A stretch of DNA of 32,369 nt from a virus. Positions within the stretch are counted from its first letter, which is position 1; each line of letters opens with the position of its first letter. Of the stretch, positions 6,748 through 11,672 are shown piece by piece. The notes under the pieces were generated by a model. That model saw nothing but the letters and a program-made list of their open reading frames with translations. It had not been told where the DNA came from and did not search any database. Location: positions 1-32,369 of IMG/VR virus record IMGVR_UViG_3300032006_000044. One strand, written 5' to 3'. Both the position numbers and the translations under genes were made by a program.

Positions 6748-7523
6748 TTTTTAGTAACAACTACAGCCGTACCGCTTAATTTTACTTTATTTGGTACAGT
6801 TTCTACGGTATATCTTGTTCCTAAAATTTCCTCAACATCTTTTTTTAATTCTGTGGGTTTAAAACCTTTTTGGTAGTTTCCGTCACTAGTCCAATAAGCG
6901 TTTGGTTCTTTTGCAGGGGTAGACGTTTTGCTTTTTAATCCTGCTTGGGCCGCGCTTTCGCTCCAAGTTTGAATAAGGGCTTTTCCTTTAGATTTTAATG
7001 CTTTTCCAATATTTAAAATAGCTTCTACTCGCAGTTCTGGCGGAAGTACGTTAATAACATTAGTTGAAATAATTTTACCATACTCGTTTGCAGGAACTTC
7101 AGAAGGGTTTTTAAACGTAGGTTTAAAACCTTTTTGCGGAAAAGGTTCAAAAGTATCATCTGCTTTTATAGCTTTTGCGTTTTTTCCTAGTCCTGCCCCA
7201 TAATCTAAAACTTTTCCTTCAGCCCCTAAAGTATCTAAATAATCAGAAGCTTTTTTTGCTGTGTTTACTGTATTAGAACGCTGTGTTTTCTGAGACGCTC
7301 TGTTTTGTAAGTAATCGCTTCCTTTTCTAGCGGCTCTTGCTGCATCAGCAGGTGCTCCTAAAAAGGGAATAGACGACGCAGCGGCTAACGCAGCATCAAC
7401 ATAGTTTCCTTCTATTATGTTTTTAGGTGTATCGTAAAATAAAGCCTTTGCATCTCCGACAACAGGAGTTAAGTCTAATCCTAACTCTAAAGCTAGTTTT
7501 TCATTGTCTGTCAGCATCCCCAT
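6744..7523 (-). CDS. SAM-dependent methyltransferase-like protein with toxin-like N-terminal region
   Basis: A 259-residue two-part protein. Residues 15-67 (LTPVVGDAKALF ... AAASSIPFLGAPADAARAA) resemble the Gly/Ala-rich pre-toxin linker found ahead of polymorphic toxin domains. Residues 104-114 (VLDYGAGLGKN) are a class I methyltransferase motif I; TNVINVLPPE and a GKALKSKGKALI strand later fit motifs IV-V. An internal repeat QKGFKPT occurs twice (about residues 132 and 218), flanking the catalytic region. The substrate cannot be told. It is translated from ATG 7523 (AGGA eight bases upstream) and overlaps both neighbours. Possible roles are modification of DNA or an injected effector; both are inference. 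Confidence 0.65.
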   Translation of the reverse strand: MGMLTDNEKLALELGLDLTPVVGDAKALFYDTPKNIIEGNYVDAALAAASSIPFLGAPADAARAARKGSDYLQNRASQKTQRSNTVNTAKKASDYLDTLGAEGKVLDYGAGLGKNAKAIKADDTFEPFPQKGFKPTFKNPSEVPANEYGKIISTNVINVLPPELRVEAILNIGKALKSKGKALIQTWSESAAQAGLKSKTSTPAKEPNAYWTSDGNYQKGFKPTELKKDVEEILGTRYTVETVPNKVKLSGTAVVVTKK

Positions 7524-7665
7524 TAAGTTTGTCCTTGCTTTTGTCTGCGTCCAAATGTGTTTTGTTTGTCGTTTCCTCTTCTAACTCCAGAGTCGGATCG
7601 CCGTCCCAGTTGAGGTCCATTTGGATTGCTATTGTTTTTTTGTAGTCTCGTGATTGGTTGGACAC
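7501..7665 (-). CDS. 54-residue acidic hypothetical protein
   Basis: A frame starting with GTG at 7665 fills the gap between the peptidase and the methyltransferase-like gene and overlaps the latter by 23 bases. GAGGA lies six bases before the GTG. The peptide is hydrophilic, with a Asp/Glu-rich centre (DLNWDGDPTLELEEE) and a Lys/Asp tail. It is too short and simple to recognise. The ribosome site, dense packing and lack of other explanation for the gap support translation. Confidence 0.55.
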   Translation of the reverse strand: MSNQSRDYKKTIAIQMDLNWDGDPTLELEEETTNKTHLDADKSKDKLNGDADRQ

Positions 7666-7679
7666 GGGTAATCCTCACA

Positions 7680-8033
7680 TTAGTATAACCACATGACAGC
7701 AGGTGTTCCTCTAGTGTCTACGTGTATAAATGTCTTGTCCACGCCAATACCAGTGAATCCTAGTTTCATAGCCTCTTTAACAATACAGTGTCTTTCGGCA
7801 GCAGTGGTAATTCTTATGTCTGCTGCTATACCCTGTGCATGAGTACCGGGTACAGCCTTTGCTGCCTCAATAGGATGATTAGTGGGGTGTCTAAAGCCGC
7901 TTGTAACGACAAAAGCAAAGTTACAGGCAAGACGCAAAGCGTCAAGCTTCTCTAGGAACTCAGGTTCCATACGATTCTCACCTGTTTCTTGGCAGTCAAA
8001 CTCTGACAATTGGAAAAACCTAAGCTTCTTCAT
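7680..8033 (-). CDS. M15-family peptidase, probable endolysin
   Basis: A 117-residue protein of the Peptidase_M15_3 type (D-Ala-D-Ala carboxypeptidase fold). Motifs: LSEFDCQETGENRM at the start, TSGFRHPTNHP (about 44-54), the zinc site HAQGIAADI (H and D ligands, about 70-78) and IHVDTR near the end (H ligand). Family members cleave peptide bonds in peptidoglycan; as a lone domain without signal peptide it is most likely the lysis endolysin, needing a holin. ATG 8033 is preceded by AAGGAG nine bases upstream and overlaps the upstream gene by 14 bases. Confidence 0.85.
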   Translation of the reverse strand: MKKLRFFQLSEFDCQETGENRMEPEFLEKLDALRLACNFAFVVTSGFRHPTNHPIEAAKAVPGTHAQGIAADIRITTAAERHCIVKEAMKLGFTGIGVDKTFIHVDTRGTPAVMWLY

Positions 8034-8427
8034 TAACGATTTCTCCTTCTATGACTTCATCGTTGTTCATGTCAACAGCGCCGACACCAGTAATATTGAT
8101 TTGTATAGCGTTACGGCCACCGTCCTTCACTACTTCCTTCTCAAAAGCACCTACGGGCAGCATACGGTCCATAATCAGCTTCCAAGCCGCTGATTGATTC
8201 TTATGATCGTTGTCCAAAGCGGCATCAAAGATGGTTTCCAAGACTTTTCTGGACTTTGGGGAGGCAAGCATACGAGATTTATACTCATTAATGATTGCTG
8301 CATCGCCTTTAGGCCTACCAAGTTGTTTTCTTGAACCTCTTTTTTTAGAATCAACTACTTGTTTTCTAGGTCTACCCCGTTTTCTGGGGATAGACACACT
8401 TTCTTCAGACAACAGCATTGCCTCCAT
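8020..8427 (-). CDS. AT-hook DNA-binding protein, possible small terminase subunit
   Basis: A 135-residue protein whose first 45 residues carry two AT-hook-like motifs (RKRGRPRK and LGRPKGD). The middle (KSRKVLETIFDAALDNDHKN, AAWKLIMDRMLPVGAFEK) is helical and the end is acidic. It is the first gene of the leftward packaging block (peptidase, methyltransferase, terminase large subunit, portal), and its size suits a small terminase, so that is the favoured role. The start is uncertain: ATG 8427 lacks a ribosome site, ATG 8418 is too close to GGAGG (8425-8421), and TTG at 8412 is spaced correctly from it. Confidence 0.6.
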   Translation of the reverse strand: MEAMLLSEESVSIPRKRGRPRKQVVDSKKRGSRKQLGRPKGDAAIINEYKSRMLASPKSRKVLETIFDAALDNDHKNQSAAWKLIMDRMLPVGAFEKEVVKDGGRNAIQINITGVGAVDMNNDEVIEGEIVNEEA

Positions 8428-8453
8428 ATTTAATTAGGAGATACTTTACAGTG

Positions 8454-8504
8454 CTTTAGAGTAATTATCTATTGGTTTATTCTTTAATAATCCCTCTAAA
8501 GAAT
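8454..8504 (-). promoter_or_regulatory. Leader with two mutually exclusive hairpins
   Basis: In the leftward transcript leader, ATTCTTTA (8479-8486) can pair with TAAAGAAT (8497-8504) over a ten-base loop, or CTTTAGAG (8454-8461) can pair with CTCTAAAG (8494-8501). The two pairings compete for 8497-8501. No T-run follows, so it is not a terminator. It may be a switchable RNA structure or a protein-binding site. Confidence 0.4.
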
Positions 8505-8525
8505 CACTCTAGGCTTACGCTTCAT

Positions 8526-8554
8526 ATTATAGCACATAAGTTAACAAAAGTCAA
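8526..8554 (-). promoter_or_regulatory. Strong sigma70 promoter for the packaging/portal block
   Basis: On the minus strand TTGACT (8554-8549) and a perfect TATAAT (8531-8526) are separated by exactly 17 bases. The predicted start is near 8519, leaving a leader of about 90 bases before the gene at 8427. This is the best sigma70 match in the window and would start the transcript that runs through the terminase and portal genes. Confidence 0.85.
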
Positions 8555-8696
8555 GAACTTTAGTGTACTTTTGCTGTAGTATGTCTACTTTATCCCGTCC
8601 TTTTATTCCTTTTAGTAATATAACACATTAATTAAATAAAACAAAGACTTATTATGCGTTATTTTTGATTACTTTTATTGACTTTTGCTCTTTTTT

Positions 8697-8713
8697 GTGC
8701 GCCAGTGGGAACC
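8697..8713 (+). repeat. 17-base direct repeat, copy A
   Basis: GTGCGCCAGTGGGAACC matches copy B at 8883-8899 at 15 of 17 positions. The two copies bracket the four sigma54 promoter matches. Copy A lies about 50-160 bases upstream of the predicted sigma54 start points, the usual range for an enhancer-binding activator site; this role is inference. Confidence 0.55.
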
Positions 8714-8764
8714 GTTAACTATAATAAACTCACACACGGCCCCCGGGGGTCACAATACACAAAC

Positions 8765-8781
8765 TTGGCACGAATCTTGCA
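8765..8781 (+). promoter_or_regulatory. Sigma54 (RpoN) promoter match 1
   Basis: TTGGCACGAATCTTGCA fits the sigma54 consensus TGGCACG-N4-TTGC(A/T) exactly, with GG at 8767-8768 (-24 element) and GC at 8779-8780 (-12 element), ten bases apart. Predicted start near 8792, reading right toward the antirestriction cassette. Confidence 0.75.
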
Positions 8782-8790
8782 AGCCAAAAG

Positions 8791-8807
8791 TTGGCATGGA
8801 TTTTGCA
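8791..8807 (+). promoter_or_regulatory. Sigma54 (RpoN) promoter match 2
   Basis: TTGGCATGGATTTTGCA has the invariant GG (8793-8794) and GC (8805-8806) with correct spacing and one change (C to T) from TGGCACG. It starts 26 bases after match 1 and shares flanking AAAAG and GGG-AAAC with match 3, showing that the two arose by duplication. Confidence 0.7.
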
Positions 8808-8820
8808 GGGGAAACAAAAG

Positions 8821-8837
8821 TTGGCACGATTCTTGCA
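8821..8837 (+). promoter_or_regulatory. Sigma54 (RpoN) promoter match 3
   Basis: TTGGCACGATTCTTGCA is an exact match, with GG at 8823-8824 and GC at 8835-8836. It starts 30 bases after match 2. Predicted start near 8848. Confidence 0.75.
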
Positions 8838-8857
8838 TGGGTAAACCATTGGTCCGA

Positions 8858-8874
8858 TTGGCACGAATATTGCA
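8858..8874 (+). promoter_or_regulatory. Sigma54 (RpoN) promoter match 4
   Basis: TTGGCACGAATATTGCA is an exact match, with GG at 8860-8861 and GC at 8872-8873. It starts 37 bases after match 3 and is the closest to the genes; predicted start near 8885, about 130 bases before the ATG at 9017. No sigma70 promoter is evident between it and that ATG. Confidence 0.78.
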
Positions 8875-8882
8875 AGGCGTGA

Positions 8883-8899
8883 GTGTGCCAGTGGGACCC
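8883..8899 (+). repeat. 17-base direct repeat, copy B
   Basis: GTGTGCCAGTGGGACCC is the second copy of the repeat at 8697-8713, 186 bases downstream. It begins at about the predicted start point of sigma54 promoter 4. In both copies it is followed within a few bases by a TTAA-containing stretch. Confidence 0.55.
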
Positions 8900-9016
8900 T
8901 TTAAGCTACATTAAAAACCTATGATTAGTGTTGTGTCTTTAAGCTATATCGCGTATCCTCCGCCTTCACATTAACAGTGGGTGTTTCCCCATGCCAACAA
9001 TAGGAGAACCAAAAGT

Positions 9017-9151
9017 ATGACCCGTAAAGAAAAACGCAAAGCGCGTAAGATTAAAGCGCGAGCGATCAAGACAAAACGCATCATCAAATTGGAGCGTGAA
9101 CACGAGCGCCGCAAAGCTAAGCTGCAACGATTAGCAGCAAAGGCCTCATAA
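9017..9151 (+). CDS. 44-residue highly basic micro-protein
   Basis: ATG 9017 has AGGAG with nine to ten bases of spacing. The product begins MTRKEKRKARKIKARAIKTK and ends LQRLAAKAS; about half of its residues are Lys or Arg, with a single predicted long helix. It is the first gene behind the sigma54 array and lies 24 bases ahead of the ArdC-like gene, so both are probably on one transcript. Function unknown; such peptides may bind nucleic acids. Codon choice (CGT, CGC, GCG) matches the next two genes rather than the later operon. Confidence 0.65.
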   Translation: MTRKEKRKARKIKARAIKTKRIIKLEREHERRKAKLQRLAAKAS

Positions 9152-9175
9152 AAAACCAACGAAAGGATAGTGAAA

Positions 9176-10054
9176 ATGATTAATGATAAAAACGCTGCAA
9201 TAATCGCTCAAAAATTCATTGATGCGATTCAAAACGGAACTGTAGACGGCACATGGGTTCGCCCGTGGAATGTGGGAGACAATGGAATGCCACATAATCC
9301 GGTATCCGATAAGCCATTTACCGGAACCAATGCGTTCATTCTACTAATGAATGGCGGCGGTCAATGGGCAACGTTTAAACAGTGGAAAAAATTAGGCGCT
9401 CAAGTACTTAAGCGGGAAGACGTAGGACCCGGAACGCACGTATTGAGGCCTATTATTAAAAAGGACCCGGCGAACCCGTTGGACGATGGCGTTCTACTAG
9501 GTTTTAAGCCATATGTGGTTTTTAGCGCGAACCAAGTTAGCGGATACGAAGCGCCCGTAATTGAAAAACCTGAATTTGATTTTCAATCTATTGAACGGGC
9601 GGAAAAATTCATAAAAGCTACGGGCGCGTCCATAAGATACGACGAAGTAGGTGTACGTGGCGCGTATTATAGTCCCGGTATGGATTCCATAAACATGCCA
9701 GCAAAAAGTCTGTTTAAGTCTGAAGAGGGTTTTTATTCGACAATCTGCCACGAATTAGCACATTGGTCTGGACATGAGTCGCGCTTAGACCGAAAGCTTA
9801 ACCACGGGCGCTTCGGCGACGAAGCGTATAGCTTTGAAGAATTGGTAGCGGAATTTACTAGCACGTTCTTGTGCGCGCACTTAGGCGTACATCAAGGGTT
9901 TAGGGACAATCACGCTAAGTATCTTAAATCGTGGGTTAAAGTGTTAAAAGACGAGCCTACCGCATTAACTAGCGCCGCCTCGATGGCGGATAAAGCGTTT
10001 AACTATCTCAAAACCTTTGACGTTGTCGGAAAGGATAAAATCCGCGCCGCATAA
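9176..10054 (+). CDS. ardC: ArdC-like antirestriction protein (zincin metallopeptidase fold)
   Basis: A 292-residue protein of the ArdC family. The N-terminal half (about 20-110) matches the ssDNA-binding region (WVRPWNVG, NPVSDKPFTGTNAFILLM, QWATFKQWKKLGAQV). The C-terminal half is an M78/zincin-like peptidase with HELAH (about 192-196) and a downstream acidic ligand (FEELVAEFTSTF, about 222). Plasmid ArdC protects incoming DNA from host restriction, and a phage copy would protect injected or replicating genomes. ATG 9176 is preferred over GTG 9170 because AGGA is eight bases from the ATG and only two from the GTG. It is followed by a terminator, and its GCG/CGC-rich codons set it apart from neighbours. 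Confidence 0.9.
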   Translation: MINDKNAAIIAQKFIDAIQNGTVDGTWVRPWNVGDNGMPHNPVSDKPFTGTNAFILLMNGGGQWATFKQWKKLGAQVLKREDVGPGTHVLRPIIKKDPANPLDDGVLLGFKPYVVFSANQVSGYEAPVIEKPEFDFQSIERAEKFIKATGASIRYDEVGVRGAYYSPGMDSINMPAKSLFKSEEGFYSTICHELAHWSGHESRLDRKLNHGRFGDEAYSFEELVAEFTSTFLCAHLGVHQGFRDNHAKYLKSWVKVLKDEPTALTSAASMADKAFNYLKTFDVVGKDKIRAA

Positions 10055-10069
10055 CTTCACTTGCTACGA

Positions 10070-10105
10070 AAGGGCGCTTGCTGGTATAGTGGGCGCCCTT
10101 TTTTT
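10070..10105 (+). terminator. Intrinsic terminator closing the antirestriction cassette
   Basis: AAGGGCGC (10070-10077) pairs perfectly with GCGCCCTT (10093-10100) over a 15-base loop, followed at once by a run of seven T. It lies 15 bases after the ArdC-like stop codon and isolates the cassette from the next gene. Confidence 0.9.
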
Positions 10106-10118
10106 ATGGGTGTAATTT

Positions 10119-10874
10119 ATGCACAAATTCAAAGCGGCCAGTAAGCGCCGCAAATTAAAACCTGAGAGAGGTTTTGTCCTGTACAAAGGACCATCCGCGC
10201 TCGACGGCCAGCCAATTATTGTAGTCGCTACGTTAGTCAGCAAAAACGATAAGACGGGTAATATGATCCAAGTCTGGATTATCAGAGAAGACGTCGAACC
10301 TTTGGATGCATCAAAATTAGGATACGATATAAGCATATGCGGCCATTGTGTCCATCGTCACTATCATAAGGGCGCTTGCTACGTGAATATTGGACAAGCG
10401 CCGAACGGTGTATTTCGCGCCTATAAGCGCGGCGTGTATCCGTTTTTTGACAGTGAAAAACACAGCGCCTATATAACGGGCAGAAAAATCCGATTAGGCG
10501 CTTATGGCGATCCTGCAGCGGCGCCCTATGATGTACTGTCGGATTTTGTCGAGCTTGGTGTAGGACACACTGGCTACACTCATCAATACAATCATCCTAA
10601 TTTTGATAGTCGATTTTTTAACCTAGTGATGGCATCCGTTGATACACCTAAAATGGCGGATAAACTCCAGAAAAAGGGCGCTAATACTTTCAGAGTGGCG
10701 CTTATAGGTGATTCGTTGTCGGATACTGAAAGCGAATGCCTATATGATGCGGAACAATTAAAATGTGCAGATTGTCTAATCTGTGATGGCAATTCTGGTA
10801 ATGTCGCTATACAGGTTCACGGTAGTCGAAAATCTAATTTCAAATCGGTTTTAATACCAATTATTGAGACATAA
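10119..10874 (+). CDS. Conserved phage/plasmid protein of unknown function (251 residues)
   Basis: Begins MHKFKAASKRRKLKPERGF and contains GPSALDGQPIIVVATLVSKN, KTGNMIQVWIIR, a probable metal site SICGHCVHRHYHKGACYVN (three Cys and several His, about residues 68-86), FRAYKRGVYPFF and GAYGDPAAAPYDV. Proteins with this set of motifs occur in many phages and mobile elements (recalled); no function is established. Cysteines recur near the end (KCADCLICDG). It starts only 14 bases after the terminator T-run and lacks a clear ribosome site, so how it is expressed is unclear. Composition resembles the ArdC-like gene. Confidence 0.8.
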   Translation: MHKFKAASKRRKLKPERGFVLYKGPSALDGQPIIVVATLVSKNDKTGNMIQVWIIREDVEPLDASKLGYDISICGHCVHRHYHKGACYVNIGQAPNGVFRAYKRGVYPFFDSEKHSAYITGRKIRLGAYGDPAAAPYDVLSDFVELGVGHTGYTHQYNHPNFDSRFFNLVMASVDTPKMADKLQKKGANTFRVALIGDSLSDTESECLYDAEQLKCADCLICDGNSGNVAIQVHGSRKSNFKSVLIPIIET

Positions 10875-10887
10875 CTGAAATAAATAC

Positions 10888-10916
10888 TTGACCATAACTA
10901 GAAAAAATGTTAAACT
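10888..10916 (+). promoter_or_regulatory. Sigma70 promoter ahead of the repeat block and replication operon
   Basis: TTGACC (10888-10893), a 17-base spacer, and TAAACT (10911-10916). The -10 region GTTAAACT-N6-ATAGTT (10909-10928) is identical in all fixed positions and spacing to that of the capsid promoter on the opposite strand, and TAAACT/AGTTTA form an inverted repeat. Confidence 0.65.
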
Positions 10917-11098
10917 CTCCATATAGTTTAGCTAAAAAGCACTATAGAGAGCACTATAGAGAGCACCATAGAGAGCACTATAGACAGCACTATAGAGACA
11001 ACATAGAAGGCACTATAGAGAGCACTATAGATACCCTTGACTTACACCATAGAGTAGACTATAAACAATACTCTAATGACTATAGAGTACCTATATGA
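10907..11098 (+). CDS. Doubtful 63-residue repeat-encoded ORF
   Basis: An open frame over the 12-base repeats encodes several HYRE-type units (from about residue 12) and then changes phase into IEGTIESTID where one repeat lost a base. No good ribosome site precedes ATG 10907, which itself lies inside the promoter at 10888-10916 and so upstream of its predicted start. The stop codon overlaps the next ATG (ATGA), which is the only support for translation. The DNA repeats are more likely to matter than the peptide. Confidence 0.2.
   Translation: MLNSPYSLAKKHYREHYREHHREHYRQHYRDNIEGTIESTIDTLDLHHRVDYKQYSNDYRVPI
10938..11032 (+). repeat. Eight tandem 12-base repeats (AGCACTATAGAG)
   Basis: Units start at 10938, 10950, 10962, 10974, 10986, 10998, 11010 and 11021. 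Units 1, 2 and 5 are identical (AGCACTATAGAG); units 3, 4 and 8 differ at one base; unit 6 is degenerate (ACAACATAGAAG); unit 7 lacks the first base. Further loose copies are at 11044 (ACACCATAGAG) and 11079 (GACTATAGAG). The block lies between two sigma70 promoters, directly ahead of the replication operon, so iteron-like origin sites or repressor/activator sites are the leading ideas. Confidence 0.85.
11037..11065 (+). promoter_or_regulatory. Sigma70 promoter of the replication/nucleotide operon
   Basis: TTGACT (11037-11042), a 17-base spacer, and TATAAA (11060-11065). The predicted start near 11072 leaves a leader of only about 23 bases before ATG 11095. It overlaps the end of the repeat block. 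Confidence 0.75.
11069..11089 (+). repeat. Inverted repeat over the start point and ribosome site
   Basis: TACTCTA (11069-11075) and TAGAGTA (11083-11089) are perfect inverted copies over a seven-base loop. The GAG (11085-11087) that would serve as ribosome site for ATG 11095 is inside the right arm. It could act as operator or as an RNA hairpin hiding the ribosome site. Confidence 0.5.
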
Positions 11099-11571
11099 AT
11101 ATATTCAGAGTACACGATAACCCCATAATTGCAGCACAATCTCTGTGTAATAAACACGTAGTTAAAATGGTGCTAGAAACAGCCCAGATACTTTCAGCAG
11201 CGCACCACACAGCAAATTCACAGTATGCTGATAAAGTGTACAAAGTTACACATAAAAACCACCCATGTACAAAGTGGGTTCGAGAATCACGCAGTAACTA
11301 CCAATGGACGTTTATTCATCTGTTAGGCTTGTTAAACGAGTATACTTACAGGTATAATAAACGACATAAAACAAGCAGATTGCTACCCTACTTGTGTATA
11401 ACACCTAATTTACCCGACGTTGGAGAGACAGAACCACCTCAAGCAATGTATGATGACTGTAGACACCCTGACGTTATTCATGCTTACAGGACATACTACA
11501 AAGAACGTCAAACCGAAATAGACATGCAATGGACAAAAAGAAAAAGACCAAATTGGTTAAAAACAACTTGA
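11095..11571 (+). CDS. Conserved phage protein, pyrimidine-dimer-glycosylase-like annotation
   Basis: A 158-residue protein starting MNIFRVHDNPIIAAQSLCNK, followed by HVVKMVLETAQILSAAHHTA, NHPCTKWVRESRSNYQWTF, EYTYRYNKRHKTS and the ending WTKRKRPNWL. This motif set defines a phage family sometimes annotated as pyrimidine dimer DNA glycosylase; the short C-terminal W-x-K-R-x-R-P-x-W echo of endonuclease V-type proteins is the only visible basis, so the catalytic claim is weak. It is the first gene of the replication operon. Confidence 0.55.
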   Translation: MNIFRVHDNPIIAAQSLCNKHVVKMVLETAQILSAAHHTANSQYADKVYKVTHKNHPCTKWVRESRSNYQWTFIHLLGLLNEYTYRYNKRHKTSRLLPYLCITPNLPDVGETEPPQAMYDDCRHPDVIHAYRTYYKERQTEIDMQWTKRKRPNWLKTT

Positions 11572-11669
11572 CTGCTAAGTATAGTGGTCGCTATAATCGC
11601 GCCCAAGTGTTTAGAGACAGAAAAAAAGACTCTAAACGTGGTTATGAAAAGCATAAGGAGAAAAATTAG
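11529..11669 (+). CDS. 46-residue basic micro-protein
   Basis: An ATG at 11529, inside the end of the previous gene in another frame, opens a 46-codon frame that fills the gap before 11673. The product begins MDKKKKTKLVKNNLTAKYSG and contains KYSGRYNRAQVF, RDRKKDSKRGYEKHK. The YNRAQ(V/T)F-DRKK-KRGY-KHK pattern is recalled from small proteins of T7-like marine phages. The start has no strong ribosome site, so it may rely on coupling to the overlapping gene. Function unknown. Confidence 0.6.
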   Translation: MDKKKKTKLVKNNLTAKYSGRYNRAQVFRDRKKDSKRGYEKHKEKN

Positions 11670-11672
11670 CTT

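Larger units (their letters stand above)
8428..9016. other. Divergent control region without genes
   Basis: About 590 bases without a credible gene separate the leftward packaging block from the rightward antirestriction cassette. It holds, left to right, a structured leader (8454-8504), a leftward sigma70 promoter (8526-8554), an AT-rich stretch (8560-8690), a half-site GTTAACTATAA (8714-8724), a perfect CCCCCGGGGG palindrome (8740-8749), four sigma54 promoter matches (8765-8874) bracketed by two copies of a 17-base repeat, and an approximately 130-base untranslated leader. CAAAAGTCAA (8545-8554) recurs inverted at 8678-8687. The open frames across 8678-8914 are repeat-driven and not considered genes. 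Confidence 0.75.

Noticed and set aside
8678-8725. Rightward sigma70 promoter TTGACT ... TATAAT
   Set aside because: The boxes are 36 bases apart; no acceptable -35 box lies 16-18 bases before TATAAT at 8720-8725.
8740-8749. CCCCCGGGGG palindrome as a terminator or attachment core
   Set aside because: The ten-base palindrome has no loop space or T-run and no second copy in the window; kept only as a note in the control-region entry.
8678-8914. Two overlapping plus-strand ORFs of 78 and 65 codons across the sigma54 region
   Set aside because: They are produced by the promoter repeats, have no convincing ribosome site, low-complexity repeated peptides, and run through the promoter elements.
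8428-9016. tRNA gene in the intergenic region
   Set aside because: No cloverleaf with T-loop GGTTCRA-type sequence and CCA-compatible acceptor arm could be found on either strand by eye.
10938-11032. T7-type phage RNA polymerase promoters (CACTATAG cores)
   Set aside because: The upstream recognition half of T7/T3/SP6-type promoters is missing, the units repeat every 12 bases (shorter than one promoter), and no phage RNA polymerase gene is visible.
10938-11032. CRISPR array
   Set aside because: Units are 12 bases, directly tandem, with no spacers and no cas operon; the Cas4-like gene is a phage replication nuclease.
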